Origin: an uncultured Bacteroidales bacterium
GTDB lineage: Bacteria; Bacteroidota; Bacteroidia; Bacteroidales; P3
Length of the DNA: 64,000 nt
Direction: 5' to 3'
Assembly: GCA_946406015.1 (NCBI GenBank)
Contig: CAMJJD010000001.1
Coordinates: 1-64,000 of the forward strand
Both the position numbers and the translations under genes were made by a program. Position 1 is the first letter of the stretch; every line of letters starts with the position of its first letter. Under the pieces are notes generated by a model, which was not told where the DNA came from, did no database searches, and worked only from the letters and a program-made list of their open reading frames with translations. Shown here piece after piece: positions 48,436-57,925 of the stretch.

Positions 48436-49287
48436 ATGAAAATAGCACTTTATTATAGACACATCGAACCCTCTGCCGAGCCCTACCTGAAAGAGCTCGT
48501 CGACATGCTGCACGACCGCGGCATCGAGACCTGCGTGCTCGAAACCCCGACCTCCGACTTCCGACTTCCGACCTCCGACTTCCTCTTCTCCATCGGAGGC
48601 GACGGCACGTTGCTCAGCTCGATACAGTTTATCGATGCCGTGCACCCCGAGACATTCCCGCCCGTTCTAGGCATCAATTTTGGCCATCTGGGCTTCTTGA
48701 CGACCGTAGGCAAGGAAAACCTCCACGGCATGGTCGACGAGCTCCTGGCAGGCCGTTTTACGCTCGAAGAACGCAGCCTGCTCCAACTCCGACCTCCGAC
48801 CTCCAACTCCGACCTCCGACCTCCAACCTCCGACCTCCGACCTCAATACTCCCTCAACGAGGTCTTCGTGCACCGCACCGAGGAGGCGTCGCTGCTGCGC
48901 ACGCAGGTGTTTGTCGACGACCAGTACGTGGCCACCTATGCCGGCGACGGCGTCATCGTGGCCACCCCCACGGGCTCCACGGCCTACTCGCTCTCCTGCG
49001 GCGGCCCCATCCTTACGCCCGACTCGCGCTGCCTACTCATCACCCCCATCTCGGCCCACACCCTCACCCTGCGGCCCATCATCCTGCCCGACACCGCCAA
49101 GATACGGCTGCATGTCGACGACGACTGCTTCCTCGGCACCGACTCGCGCCGCACCTCGCTGGCCGGCGGCAGCGACCTGCTCCTCGCCAAGACCCCCTTC
49201 ACCATCCGCCTCGTACGTCTCGGCCAGCAGAACTTCTTCACCGCCATCCGCGAAAAACTCATGTGGGGCACGGAGGTGAGAAGCTAG
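48436..49287 (+). CDS. nadK: NAD kinase
   Basis: This 283-residue kinase phosphorylates NAD to NADP. FSIGGDGTLL (GGDG, residues 54-57), GINFGHLGFLT, YAGDGVIVATPTGSTAYSLSCGGP and the NEVFVHR strand are diagnostic. Two unusual insertions interrupt the fold at turns: PTSDFRLPTSDF at about 38-49 and a 20-residue stretch rich in PPTSDLR at about 119-138. Both are translated from CCGACCT/CCGACTT heptamer microsatellites (48542-48583 and 48781-48845) that are in frame. All catalytic motifs outside them are intact, so the enzyme is probably active. The start codon at 48436 is 13 bp after the MORN-like gene. Confidence 0.95.
   Translation: MKIALYYRHIEPSAEPYLKELVDMLHDRGIETCVLETPTSDFRLPTSDFLFSIGGDGTLLSSIQFIDAVHPETFPPVLGINFGHLGFLTTVGKENLHGMVDELLAGRFTLEERSLLQLRPPTSNSDLRPPTSDLRPQYSLNEVFVHRTEEASLLRTQVFVDDQYVATYAGDGVIVATPTGSTAYSLSCGGPILTPDSRCLLITPISAHTLTLRPIILPDTAKIRLHVDDDCFLGTDSRRTSLAGGSDLLLAKTPFTIRLVRLGQQNFFTAIREKLMWGTEVRS
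48542..48845. repeat. heptamer microsatellites inside nadK (two blocks)
   Basis: Blocks of CCGACCT/CCGACTT units occupy about 48542-48583 and 48781-48845. Because 7 is not a multiple of 3, three units restore the frame, and the translated product cycles through TSDL/TSDF and RPP/RLP. Both blocks encode inserted loops that NAD kinases do not normally have. Confidence 0.85.
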
Positions 49288-49329
49288 TGAAAAATGAAAA
49301 GTGAAAAGTGAAAAGTGAAAGGTGAAATT

Positions 49330-49369
49330 CTAGAAAATCTAGATCGGCTAGAAAGGCTAGCCCGGCTAG
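49330..49369. repeat. CTAG 9-bp lattice array H
   Basis: CTAG at 49330, 49339, 49348, 49357 and 49366, exact 9-bp steps. The last three sites are part of the 140-bp inverted repeat shared with 61630-61769. Confidence 0.93.
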
Positions 49370-49487
49370 AAAAACCGTAAACTGTAAACAAAAATTGAAA
49401 ATTGAGATGGAGCTGGTAGCATTTGTCTTATCTCCTTATCTCCTGTCTCCTTATCTCCTAAAAATCATTAAACTGTAAACTGTAAAC
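49348..49487 (+). repeat. 140-bp perfect inverted repeat, left copy
   Basis: The 140 bp from CTAGAAAGGCTAGCCCGG to the end of a TAAACTGTAAACTGTAAAC block are identical, read base by base, to the reverse complement of 61630-61769. The segment joins part of a CTAG array, ACCGTAAACTGTAAAC, the unique-looking AGATGGAGCTGGTAGCATTT, and a (ATCTCCTT)n block. The 255 bp between nadK and the next gene hold only this and related repeats. Confidence 0.95.
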
Positions 49488-49542
49488 TGTAAACCGTAAA
49501 CTGTAAACTATAACCATTAACCCTTAACCATTACTCCCCACT

Positions 49543-49992
49543 ATGCAACAAAAGACATTATTCCATATCCTGCTGGTCATCACCTTCGTCTTCGGAGGAC
49601 TGAGCGCTTTCAGCTACCTGGTCACTGCGGCCATACTGCCCACCATGCAACAGTTCTATGCCGACAACCCCAATATCCTGCCTGAGCAGTTCAGCGTGAT
49701 GATGCAGCAGATGCTCGACACGCCACGTGGCTACTTCCTCGGTGCGGGCGTGCTTTATCTGCTCGAGGTGCTGGGTGCCGCCCTTATGTGGCGCCTGCGC
49801 TGGAGCGGCTTCCACTGCTACGCACTGTCACGCCTGCTGCTCCTGCTGCTGCCCCTGCTCTTCCTGGGACGCGGCTTCGTGGGCATCGGCGACATCATGA
49901 TGGCGCTGCTCTTCATCGCCGTCTACTTCCTGCTGATGCGCCAGCTGACGGCCGGACAATCGGAGCCACCGAAAGAGGACCCGGAACAGTAG
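49543..49992 (+). CDS. small membrane protein of unknown function
   Basis: This 149-residue protein has about four hydrophobic segments: residues 7-30 (HILLVITFVFGGLSAFSYLVT), 62-82 (YFLGAGVLYLLEVLGAALMW), 92-110 (ALSRLLLLLLPLLFLGRGF) and 112-132. It ends in a charged tail EPPKEDPEQ. A Met-rich loop (about 33-57) lies between the first and second segments. It is not recognised as a named family. It is isolated between repeat DNA and a 20-bp palindrome that starts at the base after its stop codon. Codon use and the Bacteroidota-like ACTATG start context support a real gene. Confidence 0.78.
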   Translation: MQQKTLFHILLVITFVFGGLSAFSYLVTAAILPTMQQFYADNPNILPEQFSVMMQQMLDTPRGYFLGAGVLYLLEVLGAALMWRLRWSGFHCYALSRLLLLLLPLLFLGRGFVGIGDIMMALLFIAVYFLLMRQLTAGQSEPPKEDPEQ

Positions 49993-50056
49993 GGACACGG
50001 CGTGCCGTGTCCGCAGTAGTCAGGACTTTCTCTTACGGACACGGCACGCCGTGTCC
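49993..50056. repeat. pair of 20-bp palindromes
   Basis: GGACACGGCGTGCCGTGTCC at 49993-50012 and GGACACGGCACGCCGTGTCC at 50037-50056 are 20-bp palindromic sequences on either side of a 24-bp spacer. A third copy, GGACACAGCACGCTGTGTCC, is inside the C69 peptidase gene at 60933-60952. They start directly after the stop of the 149-residue membrane protein gene. Confidence 0.85.
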
Positions 50057-50070
50057 CTACGGTAATGAAT

Positions 50071-50101
50071 AAAAAGGAGCCCCGTACCGAGTACGGGGCT
50101 C
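50071..50101. terminator. terminator between convergent genes
   Basis: An 11-bp perfect stem GAGCCCCGTAC (50077-50087) with loop CGA pairs with 50091-50101. On the minus strand it is followed by CCTTTTTATT, so it should terminate the transcript coming from the adhesin gene. The plus-strand T-tract is weak. Confidence 0.75.
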
Positions 50102-50168
50102 TATAATATGACTTGGTTTCAATTCCGTGGGTTCACGCCCACGGCTACCTTATACCACCCCGGCGGGG

Positions 50169-53100
50169 TTATCGGACTATCAACTTCTTCACTCCTTCAC
50201 CTATGCGCACAAAGTATACGCCGGCAGGGAACTCGGAGGTCGGAATGCGGAGCTCGGAGGTGACGGGAGTCGCGGGTATCACCACACGGCCGGCCATGTC
50301 GAGGACGGTGAGGGTCGACGGCTGGGAAACACTGACGGTGACCTCGTCGTGTGCCGGGTTGGGGTGTAGGGTGAAGGTAGTGCCCTCCACGTCATCGATG
50401 CCGCCGAAGATAGCGAAGATGGCCGTCAGGGTGACATCAGAGTGGATGATGAAGGTGTAGGGATTGTCGAAGAGGGTGTCGCCTTCGGTGGTAATCCAGT
50501 AGACGAAGCTGGTGGCGCAGCCGTGCTCCTCGCCCTCGAGGGTGACGGTGTCGCCGTCCATGTAGGTGCCGGCGCCATGGACCATCTCGTCGAGACCGTC
50601 TTGCTGGCTGCCGTTGTTCATCACAGCGTTGACGGTGACGGTGTATTGCGGCACAGGCTCGAAGTAGGCGGTGAGGCTCATATCATTGTCACGGAGGGTT
50701 ATCTGGCGCGTGGCGCTTGTCACGCTATCGCTCCACATGACGAAGCGGTAGCCTGGGTTAGGCGTGGCAGTGACGGTAACTGTAGTACCCTCAACGTAGG
50801 TGCCAGCACCACTGACGCTACCCATCGTAGTGTCGTTGACGCTGAGGGTAAGCGTGTATTCCGTCACGGGGTTGGCGGTGACGGTGAGCGAGTCGATGAG
50901 GCCTTGACCCTCGCCGGTGAAGCGGAAGGCCACCGTGAAGGTGCCGCTGGTGGGAGCGCCGGCGACGGTGTCGGTGGAGAAGCTGTACCACGCCATGCCG
51001 CCGCTGCTGACCGTAATCTCGCGCACGGGGATGAAGGTGGAGGTGTCGTAGGGGGTGAGCATGATGCCCACCGTGAAGGTGTCGATGTAGGTGGTCTGGC
51101 CCTTGAAGGCTACGAGGGCACCGCCAGCGCCGACCGTCAGGCTCGGCGAGCTGAGGTAGTTGACCACGTCGTAGCCATCATTGTTGTCGTAAAACTGCAG
51201 GCAGGTGTAGCTCCACTGGTCGCCGATGCAGTAGGCTCTGGCGTAGCTGCCCGCCTTGTGGAGCACCCAGCAGTCGGTCAGGATGTGCTCGTTGCCGATC
51301 TCAGGTGCCTGGTCGAACTCCTCGAAGTAAGGCAGCGCGAAGGCGTCGCAGCGGGTCCGGAAGAGGCGGGTGACGGCGGTGGAGGTGTCGCCCGCACCGC
51401 AGATCTCACTCACGCCGACCGTGTACTGAGTGTTGGAGTTGAGGCCGGTGAGGGTGTAGCTGGGCGTCGAGGTGGTGGCCACCAGGGCACCGTCGAGGTA
51501 GACGGCCCAGGTGTGGGTGGCGACCTCGGGCACCCAGGTCAGCTGGGCGCTGTGCTCACCGATGTTGTCGACCGTCACGTCGTGTACCGGTACGCAACCC
51601 GCGAAGGCCTCGAGCGAGAATTGGCGGATTTCGGAAGAGCCCTCAACCCCCTCCACTCCCTTGAGGATGATGTAGTGCCCGCTGCCGGTGTAGTGGTTGA
51701 AATGCACCTCGTTGGTCTGCACGGTGTTCTGCTGCAGGAAGCCGATGGTGTCGATCCAGGTCACATTGCTGCCATCAGCATCGCACACACCCACAGCGAA
51801 ACGGGGATTGTAGCTTGAGATGGCGCACATGGAGGTAATAGTAGCCTTCAGGTCGGCAATGTTGTCGGCAATCTCGGGCGAGATGATGTGTCTGTCGTTC
51901 CACCCGCTCAACGACACACCGTTCCAGTTGTTATGGTAGAGGTTGTTGCTCAAGAACCAACAGGGATACTCGTCGGCGAGGAAACTGATGGTGTAAGGCA
52001 GTTCCATGTAGCCGCAGAGGGTGGTGGCACTGTCGGGGAAGCCGTAGACGACGAGGCTGTCGTTACAGACGGCGCCGACGCGCACCAGGTAGTGAGTGGC
52101 CTGCGCCAGACCGGTGATGGTGAAGCTGGTGGCGCTGGTGGTGTCGGCCAGCTGCCAGGCATTGGTGTTCACACGGTACTCCACCCGCCAGAGGTTCTCC
52201 GAGCCGCGCTGGGCCCATTGCAGGCTGACGCTGTGGGTGTCGACGGATGCGACCTCCACCTCGGGTGCCAAGCAGGTGTTCGTGCTGCCACCGCAGCCGC
52301 CCAGCAGACGGATATCGGGGATGTTGGTGTTAACCTCCCAGTTGAAGTTGAGAGTCGACGGATTGGTGTAGGCATCAAGGTGGTTGTCGTCCTGTACGAA
52401 GTGGGTGCAGGTGGCGTCGGTATGCACACCGTAGACGGGATTGTAGAAAGTGTTGGACTGACGACTGACGATGGTGACAACGAGGTTGCCGGTACCGTCA
52501 TAGATATAAGGTGTGGTGAAGACAAAGTTATGCCAGCCGGTGCCAGTGAGCGAGTAGTGCTTGTCCTGCACCACCATGGTGAGGCTGTCGGAGGTCAGCG
52601 GCGAGGTGTGCGTGCCGTTGGTCTGACCCACATAGATGTCGTAGCGGCAGGTGCCCGAGGTGGTCTGCCACGAGTATGGGTCATACTGTGCCACGCGGAG
52701 GGCGATGCCGTATAGGGTGTCGATGCCGGCGGCAAAGCTGGCAGGATATATCACTTGGCTGTAGTTGCTCTCCCAGAAGTTGTCCATGAAGCGCGAGTTA
52801 GATGGGGTGGCGTTGCTGGCCGCCTCGGCACATACGCTCGGGGCCACCTGCATCACAACGGTGTCGGCGGTGTTGGCAGTAGCGCTGGCGCAGAGGGTGC
52901 GCACGGCGAACGAGTAGGTGTGGCCGGGGGTAAGGCCGGCGGGCACATAGGGGCTGAAGTAGGCGGTGTCGGTTAACACCAGCACTTGTCCCTGCTGGTC
53001 GATCACCTCAATCTCCACTCCGGCGGGCGACTGCTCGGCGACTGCGGTGTCGTACTGCCAGCTGATGATGCCCTCGGGGCTGATGCTCACATTGGCCAAG

Positions 53101-56100
53101 GGGGCGCAAAGCATCAGGGTGTGGAAGGTAGTGGAGATCCTCCGACCGGCATCGCTGCCCACCAGAGGCACCACGGTGACGGTGTGGTCGGCATCGTCCG
53201 CCAGACCGCACAGGGTGAGGGTGGTGTCGGTCACCACGGTGTCCATGCTCACGGCGCCGCCAAGGCTGACGCGGTAGGCCGTGGCGGTATCCACCTCCGA
53301 CCAGCGGAGGGTGGCGCAGGTGGCGGTAACGTTCTCCACCGTCAGCATATCAGGAGCCAGGATGCCGTTATTGATAAAGACCTCGATGTTGTCGATAACC
53401 ACAGCGTACCATGTATTCGGCCGGATCCAGCGCAGTGCTATATGGGCACCCATGGGGGCGGTGACTGCGTCGAAGTAGACGCTGTCGCGGAGGTAGTTGC
53501 CTGTATGTGGCGTGATAGTGTCGACACTGTAGAACGTGTCGGTATTGTCGTCATAGTAGCCGGCCACAAGGGTGCCCTGGTTGGCGCTCTGGTAGCGATA
53601 ATCGAACGACAAGACGAGCGACGACAGCGGCACGTTGAAATGCGGCAGCACGGCCTGCACCCAGGTGGCGTAGCCGCTGGTGCTGCCTGCCATCATCAGC
53701 AGGGCGTTGCTGGGCAGGTTGTTCATGTACTGGTAGCTGCTGACGACAGTCGGCAGGTGTATATTGGCGGTTGTACCGTTGTATGAATACTCCCAGCAAA
53801 TCGGCAAGGCATTGGTTCCCGTGCTATTCCATGCCACAGGAGTCACCCCTTCGAAATCCTCCACGTAGGGCAGCACGTTGTCGTTGCAGTTGTACACGCT
53901 GACTGTCACCATGGCGGTGTCGGCACCGTAGGCGTTGCTGGCGATGACCGTGACAGTATCAATTCCTCCAGCGGTATAACCTAAAGTTAGTATAGACTCT
54001 GTAGTTACTATCGTGCTATCCAACAGGGTGCTGTGCCATGTGAAACTCAACCCCTCCGGCGAGCACCTGTCGTTGAGGGTGACCGAATAGGTGGCCGAGT
54101 CAGTCAAAAGCACCGAGGCTGGTGCCGCGATGGCGATCTGCGGCACAAAGAACGATGCCGGGGTATGGAAGACATCGACGTTGTCGATGGCCACGGCAAA
54201 CCACGAGCTGGCCTGGGTCCAGCGCAGGGCGATACGGCCGTCGGGTACGATGGCGGAGGCGAAGCTCACAGTGTCGCGGCGGTAGGTCTGGCTCTGCGGC
54301 GTCATGGTCTGCAGGGCGGTGAAGGTGTCGCCATCGTAGTAGCCCACCGTGAGGGTTCCGATGTTGGCACTCTCTTTACGGTAGTCGAACGCGATGGAGA
54401 GGGTCTGCAAGCTGTCGGCAAAACGCGGCAGCAGCACCTCGGCTTGGTTGCCGAAGCCTGTCGCGTTGCCGGCCACCATGAAGAGGGCCTGGCTCGGCAG
54501 ATTGCTAAGGTATTGGTAGCCATCGTTGGTGATAACGTGCGGCGCGTAGGCGGCATTGCTGCCATTCCAGCTGTAGTCCCAGCAGTCGGCCAGGGTGCCT
54601 TGCACGGTGGAAAGTGTGGCTGTCACTCCCTCGAAGTCCTCGCTGTAGGGCACCGCCAAGGGTGAACAGTCTATCACTCGCACTACCGCCACAGCAGTGT
54701 CGGCACCATAGGCATTGGCGACGATGACCGTAATGGTGTCAACACCTGTAACCGCATAGACCAGCTGCACCTCGCTCCCCACTCCACTCGAAGAGGGGAT
54801 GGGTGTGAGGCTTGTTCCCATCAACGTCGAGTGCCAGCTGACGCTGAGTCCATGAGGAGAGCACTCGTTGATGGTAGCAGTGAACAGAACGGTGTCGTGG
54901 AGAGTGATGGTACCAGGCATGTTGAGGCTCACCTGCGGCGCGGTGCGATCGTAGTCGATGCGGATGTCGTCGTAGTAGTTGGCATAGCCATAGATGGGGA
55001 ATCCGACGCGCACACGGCTGCCGCGGTAGGCGTCGAGCGACAGGCTGTCGCGATGATTGTCGCCGGAGGGGACATTGCGGCCGTTGTAGAGGGTGTCGGT
55101 GAAGTCCTCAGGTCGTTTGCCGCCGGTGGGCGAGACCAGTATCATGACCGGGTCGCACTGGAAGAGGTTATACCAGAAGCTCCACGACAGTTGCAGTCCG
55201 AGGCTGTCGGGCAGGTCGATGGCGGGCGAGATGAGGAAGTGCATGTTCGGTGTATTGTAGGCATAGGCCGCCCGACTACCATTGTAGCTCGACACGTACC
55301 AGTTGTAGCCATACCAGCAGTCGGGTGAGGTGTTCATTGTCATGCTCTCGAAATCCTCGAAGAATGGCACACTCACCGCAGGGCAGTCAAGCACCTCCAT
55401 TGTCAACCCTGCGGGCTGTGAGGTACCGTGGATGTTGCTGAGCGTCACCGTGAAGGTGTCGATGCCCGCCACGGGGTAGACCATCGGCAGGCGCACGGTG
55501 TCGGCCGTGGTGGCAACGGTGACGGTGGTGTCCATCAGCGAGGAGTGGAACTGGTAGGTCATGCCTGTGGTGAAGCAGCGGTTACGCGTGGCGAGGTAGA
55601 CCACCGTGTCGTCCGTCTCGACTTTGTTATACTGGCGCCCCTCGGCGACGAGGGAGACCGTAGGCTCGTTGATGATAGTAGAGGTGACGACGACCGTGGC
55701 GGTGTCGCTGCCGAAGGCGTTGGTGGCAACAACGCTGACAGTGTCAAGGCCGCTCGTCAGACCATAGCAAAGGCGCAGGAGAGTGTCGCCCACAATGGTG
55801 CTGTCCAGCAGCGTCGAATGCCAAGTGTAGACAAGACCCGAGTCGCTGCCCTCGACGAAGGTGGCCGTGAAGTGCGCGGTGTCGCCGAAGAAACATTCGG
55901 TGGCGTCGCTCTCCAGGGTGACCCACGGCAGGGCGGTGGAGCGGATTTCGAAGGAATAGAATTCGAGGTAGGTATAATTGGTCGAGCGGTGGAGGTTGTG
56001 GACGGCCAGGTGGATGGTGCGCCCGACGTAGGGGCGTAGGTCGAGGCTCATCAAGTCGGCACCGTACAGCGAGCGGGTATGGACGGTGCTGTCGGTGATG

Positions 56101-57893
56101 AGGTGGGTGTAGTTGGTGGTGTCGGTCCAGTTGTAAGAGTCGGTCACCAGCAGGCTGTAGAACGTCTGGTAGTTGTCGCGGTTGCACGCCACGGTCCAAA
56201 AGAGGCGCGGCAGCAGTGCGGTGTCGGCAGGCAAATGTATCTCCTTCGACATTATCCAGCTGCCGAGGGTGTCGTAGTGCAGGGGCACACGAAGGATGGA
56301 GTCGTACACTTGGTTTATATTGGTGCGGTAATGATTCTCGAACTTGCTGCCCTGCGGACGGTACCAGCAGGCGAGGCCGTCGTCGAAGTTCTCGCTCCAC
56401 GGCAGGATGGTGGCCGGCGTGCAGTCAACCACTCGGAGCGGCCAGCGCACGGTGTCGCTGCCGAAGGCATTGGTAGCGACGATAGTCAGCGTGTCGTCGC
56501 CGCCGCCGGTGTAGATAATCCAGATGCTGTCGCCAAGAGTGTTGGCGGCTATGGTGCCGCCCAGCTGCGAGCTCCATGTGTAGTGCAGCCCTTCGCTGGC
56601 GCCGTGGCGCAGGTGTGCCGTGAGAAGTGTGGATGTGCCGGTGGCGGTCTTGGCGGGGCCGTCAGCGTAGATTACAGGGAGGGTATCGTAGTCAATCTGT
56701 ATGGTGTTCACAGACGGCGAGGTGCCTTGGCGGAAAAGGCCTACGCGGATGGTCTGCCCGGCATAGGGCGCGAGGTCGAAGAGCCGCCACACCATGGTGT
56801 TGCCGGTGCTCGAGCCGACGTGCAGCGTGTCGGTGAAGCCGGCAGGCTGCAGGCTGGCCGTGGGACTGATGCGCACGGTGGGCATATTGTGGCTTTGCAC
56901 CCACAGCCGCAGATGCTCTGTCCCGGTGGCAGGAATAGTGATGGCCGGCGAGAGCATGTACTTGCCGTTGGTACTGCTGGTCATCAGCTGCGAGTAGGAG
57001 GCATACATGCCATCCTCGTCGTAGCAGCTCATTGTGTTGCCGGGGTTTCGATGCGACCAGCCGTCGATGGTCCAGCAGACGTTATAGGATGCCGTGTCGT
57101 AGCCGTCGAAGTCTTCACGCCACGGGAAGGAGGCGACCGACGGGCACTCGTGCACACGCAGCTTGGCGCTGCGCGACAGGGTGCCGTAGGCGTTGCTGGC
57201 GGTGACGGTCAGGGTGTCCCATCCCGAAGAGGGGTAGACCATGCGCAGCGTGTCGCTCCCTACAAGGTCGCCGAGCAGGACGCTATGCCAGGTGTAGTTC
57301 AAAGGGGCTAGCCCCTGCGTGAGGTTCAGCACAGCCGTCACGGTGTCGCCCACCACAGCCAACGTGGGGGCCGACAGCGAGCCCAACGGCAGATATTGCG
57401 AGTAGATGCCTATGTCTCTGAGGGTGGCACGGTAGGTGTAGCCGCTTGACGACAGCCTCACGTTAAAGGCAATGTGTACCGTCTGGCCTACGTAGGGGGC
57501 CAGGCTCACGCTGTGCTGCGTGAGCGAACTGCCCATATCGGCATGGTAGAGCGTATCCTGGGTACCATCTTCTTTCTGTACAATCACTATCAAATTGGGG
57601 TACATATAGTTGCGCTGGTCTTTCCACCAGAGGCGTAGCCCCGCGCTGTCGGTGTCGAGCCGCAGGGCCGGCGTGGTCAGGGTGATGTAGTTCGTCGACG
57701 AGACGTTCAGCTGTCCGTACACCGCTTGGGCGTTGGCCACCGTCCAGTAGCCAGGACCGCTCTGTTGCCAGCAACCGAGGCCGCCGCTGAAGTTCGCCAT
57801 CCAAGGGAAGGCATCGATGGTGTCGCATTGCTGCGCCCGCAGGCCCGAAAGGCCCATCAGACCCATTAAGCCCAATAGTAGAATCTTCTTCAT
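50169..57893 (-). CDS. giant T9SS-exported multi-domain adhesin-like protein
   Basis: This 2574-residue protein has a signal peptide (KKILLLGLMGLMGLSGLRA-Q). Jelly-roll modules of the choice-of-anchor/MAM type (FPWREDFDG, LPWSENFDDGLACW, VPYSEDFEG, LPYVEDFEG) alternate with PKD-like modules sharing YTWHSTLLDS and VVATNAFGSD; six versions of the TWHS strand are seen. Fibronectin III modules follow (ATCATLRWSEVDTATAYRV, HSVSLQWAQRG, HSAQLTWVPE). After a last jelly-roll come two InlB/Flg_new-type repeats (GSVSGAGTYVEGTTVTVTAT, GAGTYMDGDTVTL). The end is a type A T9SS domain: LHPNPAHDEVTVSV, LTVLDMAGRVV, GVYFVRIGEGVKKLIVR. Within it, TSELRIPTSEF is encoded by the same kind of CCGAGTT/CCGACCT units seen in nadK. 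A carbohydrate- or host-binding surface role is plausible. It is downstream of an ECF sigma cluster. Confidence 0.9.
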   Translation of the reverse strand: MKKILLLGLMGLMGLSGLRAQQCDTIDAFPWMANFSGGLGCWQQSGPGYWTVANAQAVYGQLNVSSTNYITLTTPALRLDTDSAGLRLWWKDQRNYMYPNLIVIVQKEDGTQDTLYHADMGSSLTQHSVSLAPYVGQTVHIAFNVRLSSSGYTYRATLRDIGIYSQYLPLGSLSAPTLAVVGDTVTAVLNLTQGLAPLNYTWHSVLLGDLVGSDTLRMVYPSSGWDTLTVTASNAYGTLSRSAKLRVHECPSVASFPWREDFDGYDTASYNVCWTIDGWSHRNPGNTMSCYDEDGMYASYSQLMTSSTNGKYMLSPAITIPATGTEHLRLWVQSHNMPTVRISPTASLQPAGFTDTLHVGSSTGNTMVWRLFDLAPYAGQTIRVGLFRQGTSPSVNTIQIDYDTLPVIYADGPAKTATGTSTLLTAHLRHGASEGLHYTWSSQLGGTIAANTLGDSIWIIYTGGGDDTLTIVATNAFGSDTVRWPLRVVDCTPATILPWSENFDDGLACWYRPQGSKFENHYRTNINQVYDSILRVPLHYDTLGSWIMSKEIHLPADTALLPRLFWTVACNRDNYQTFYSLLVTDSYNWTDTTNYTHLITDSTVHTRSLYGADLMSLDLRPYVGRTIHLAVHNLHRSTNYTYLEFYSFEIRSTALPWVTLESDATECFFGDTAHFTATFVEGSDSGLVYTWHSTLLDSTIVGDTLLRLCYGLTSGLDTVSVVATNAFGSDTATVVVTSTIINEPTVSLVAEGRQYNKVETDDTVVYLATRNRCFTTGMTYQFHSSLMDTTVTVATTADTVRLPMVYPVAGIDTFTVTLSNIHGTSQPAGLTMEVLDCPAVSVPFFEDFESMTMNTSPDCWYGYNWYVSSYNGSRAAYAYNTPNMHFLISPAIDLPDSLGLQLSWSFWYNLFQCDPVMILVSPTGGKRPEDFTDTLYNGRNVPSGDNHRDSLSLDAYRGSRVRVGFPIYGYANYYDDIRIDYDRTAPQVSLNMPGTITLHDTVLFTATINECSPHGLSVSWHSTLMGTSLTPIPSSSGVGSEVQLVYAVTGVDTITVIVANAYGADTAVAVVRVIDCSPLAVPYSEDFEGVTATLSTVQGTLADCWDYSWNGSNAAYAPHVITNDGYQYLSNLPSQALFMVAGNATGFGNQAEVLLPRFADSLQTLSIAFDYRKESANIGTLTVGYYDGDTFTALQTMTPQSQTYRRDTVSFASAIVPDGRIALRWTQASSWFAVAIDNVDVFHTPASFFVPQIAIAAPASVLLTDSATYSVTLNDRCSPEGLSFTWHSTLLDSTIVTTESILTLGYTAGGIDTVTVIASNAYGADTAMVTVSVYNCNDNVLPYVEDFEGVTPVAWNSTGTNALPICWEYSYNGTTANIHLPTVVSSYQYMNNLPSNALLMMAGSTSGYATWVQAVLPHFNVPLSSLVLSFDYRYQSANQGTLVAGYYDDNTDTFYSVDTITPHTGNYLRDSVYFDAVTAPMGAHIALRWIRPNTWYAVVIDNIEVFINNGILAPDMLTVENVTATCATLRWSEVDTATAYRVSLGGAVSMDTVVTDTTLTLCGLADDADHTVTVVPLVGSDAGRRISTTFHTLMLCAPLANVSISPEGIISWQYDTAVAEQSPAGVEIEVIDQQGQVLVLTDTAYFSPYVPAGLTPGHTYSFAVRTLCASATANTADTVVMQVAPSVCAEAASNATPSNSRFMDNFWESNYSQVIYPASFAAGIDTLYGIALRVAQYDPYSWQTTSGTCRYDIYVGQTNGTHTSPLTSDSLTMVVQDKHYSLTGTGWHNFVFTTPYIYDGTGNLVVTIVSRQSNTFYNPVYGVHTDATCTHFVQDDNHLDAYTNPSTLNFNWEVNTNIPDIRLLGGCGGSTNTCLAPEVEVASVDTHSVSLQWAQRGSENLWRVEYRVNTNAWQLADTTSATSFTITGLAQATHYLVRVGAVCNDSLVVYGFPDSATTLCGYMELPYTISFLADEYPCWFLSNNLYHNNWNGVSLSGWNDRHIISPEIADNIADLKATITSMCAISSYNPRFAVGVCDADGSNVTWIDTIGFLQQNTVQTNEVHFNHYTGSGHYIILKGVEGVEGSSEIRQFSLEAFAGCVPVHDVTVDNIGEHSAQLTWVPEVATHTWAVYLDGALVATTSTPSYTLTGLNSNTQYTVGVSEICGAGDTSTAVTRLFRTRCDAFALPYFEEFDQAPEIGNEHILTDCWVLHKAGSYARAYCIGDQWSYTCLQFYDNNDGYDVVNYLSSPSLTVGAGGALVAFKGQTTYIDTFTVGIMLTPYDTSTFIPVREITVSSGGMAWYSFSTDTVAGAPTSGTFTVAFRFTGEGQGLIDSLTVTANPVTEYTLTLSVNDTTMGSVSGAGTYVEGTTVTVTATPNPGYRFVMWSDSVTSATRQITLRDNDMSLTAYFEPVPQYTVTVNAVMNNGSQQDGLDEMVHGAGTYMDGDTVTLEGEEHGCATSFVYWITTEGDTLFDNPYTFIIHSDVTLTAIFAIFGGIDDVEGTTFTLHPNPAHDEVTVSVSQPSTLTVLDMAGRVVIPATPVTSELRIPTSEFPAGVYFVRIGEGVKKLIVR

Positions 57894-57925
57894 GTTTTTA
57901 TAGTTTTACGTGATTGATAACGCGT

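Noticed and set aside
48436..49287. NAD kinase as a pseudogene because of its repeats
   Set aside because: The frame is kept through both repeat blocks and all catalytic motifs on either side are intact.
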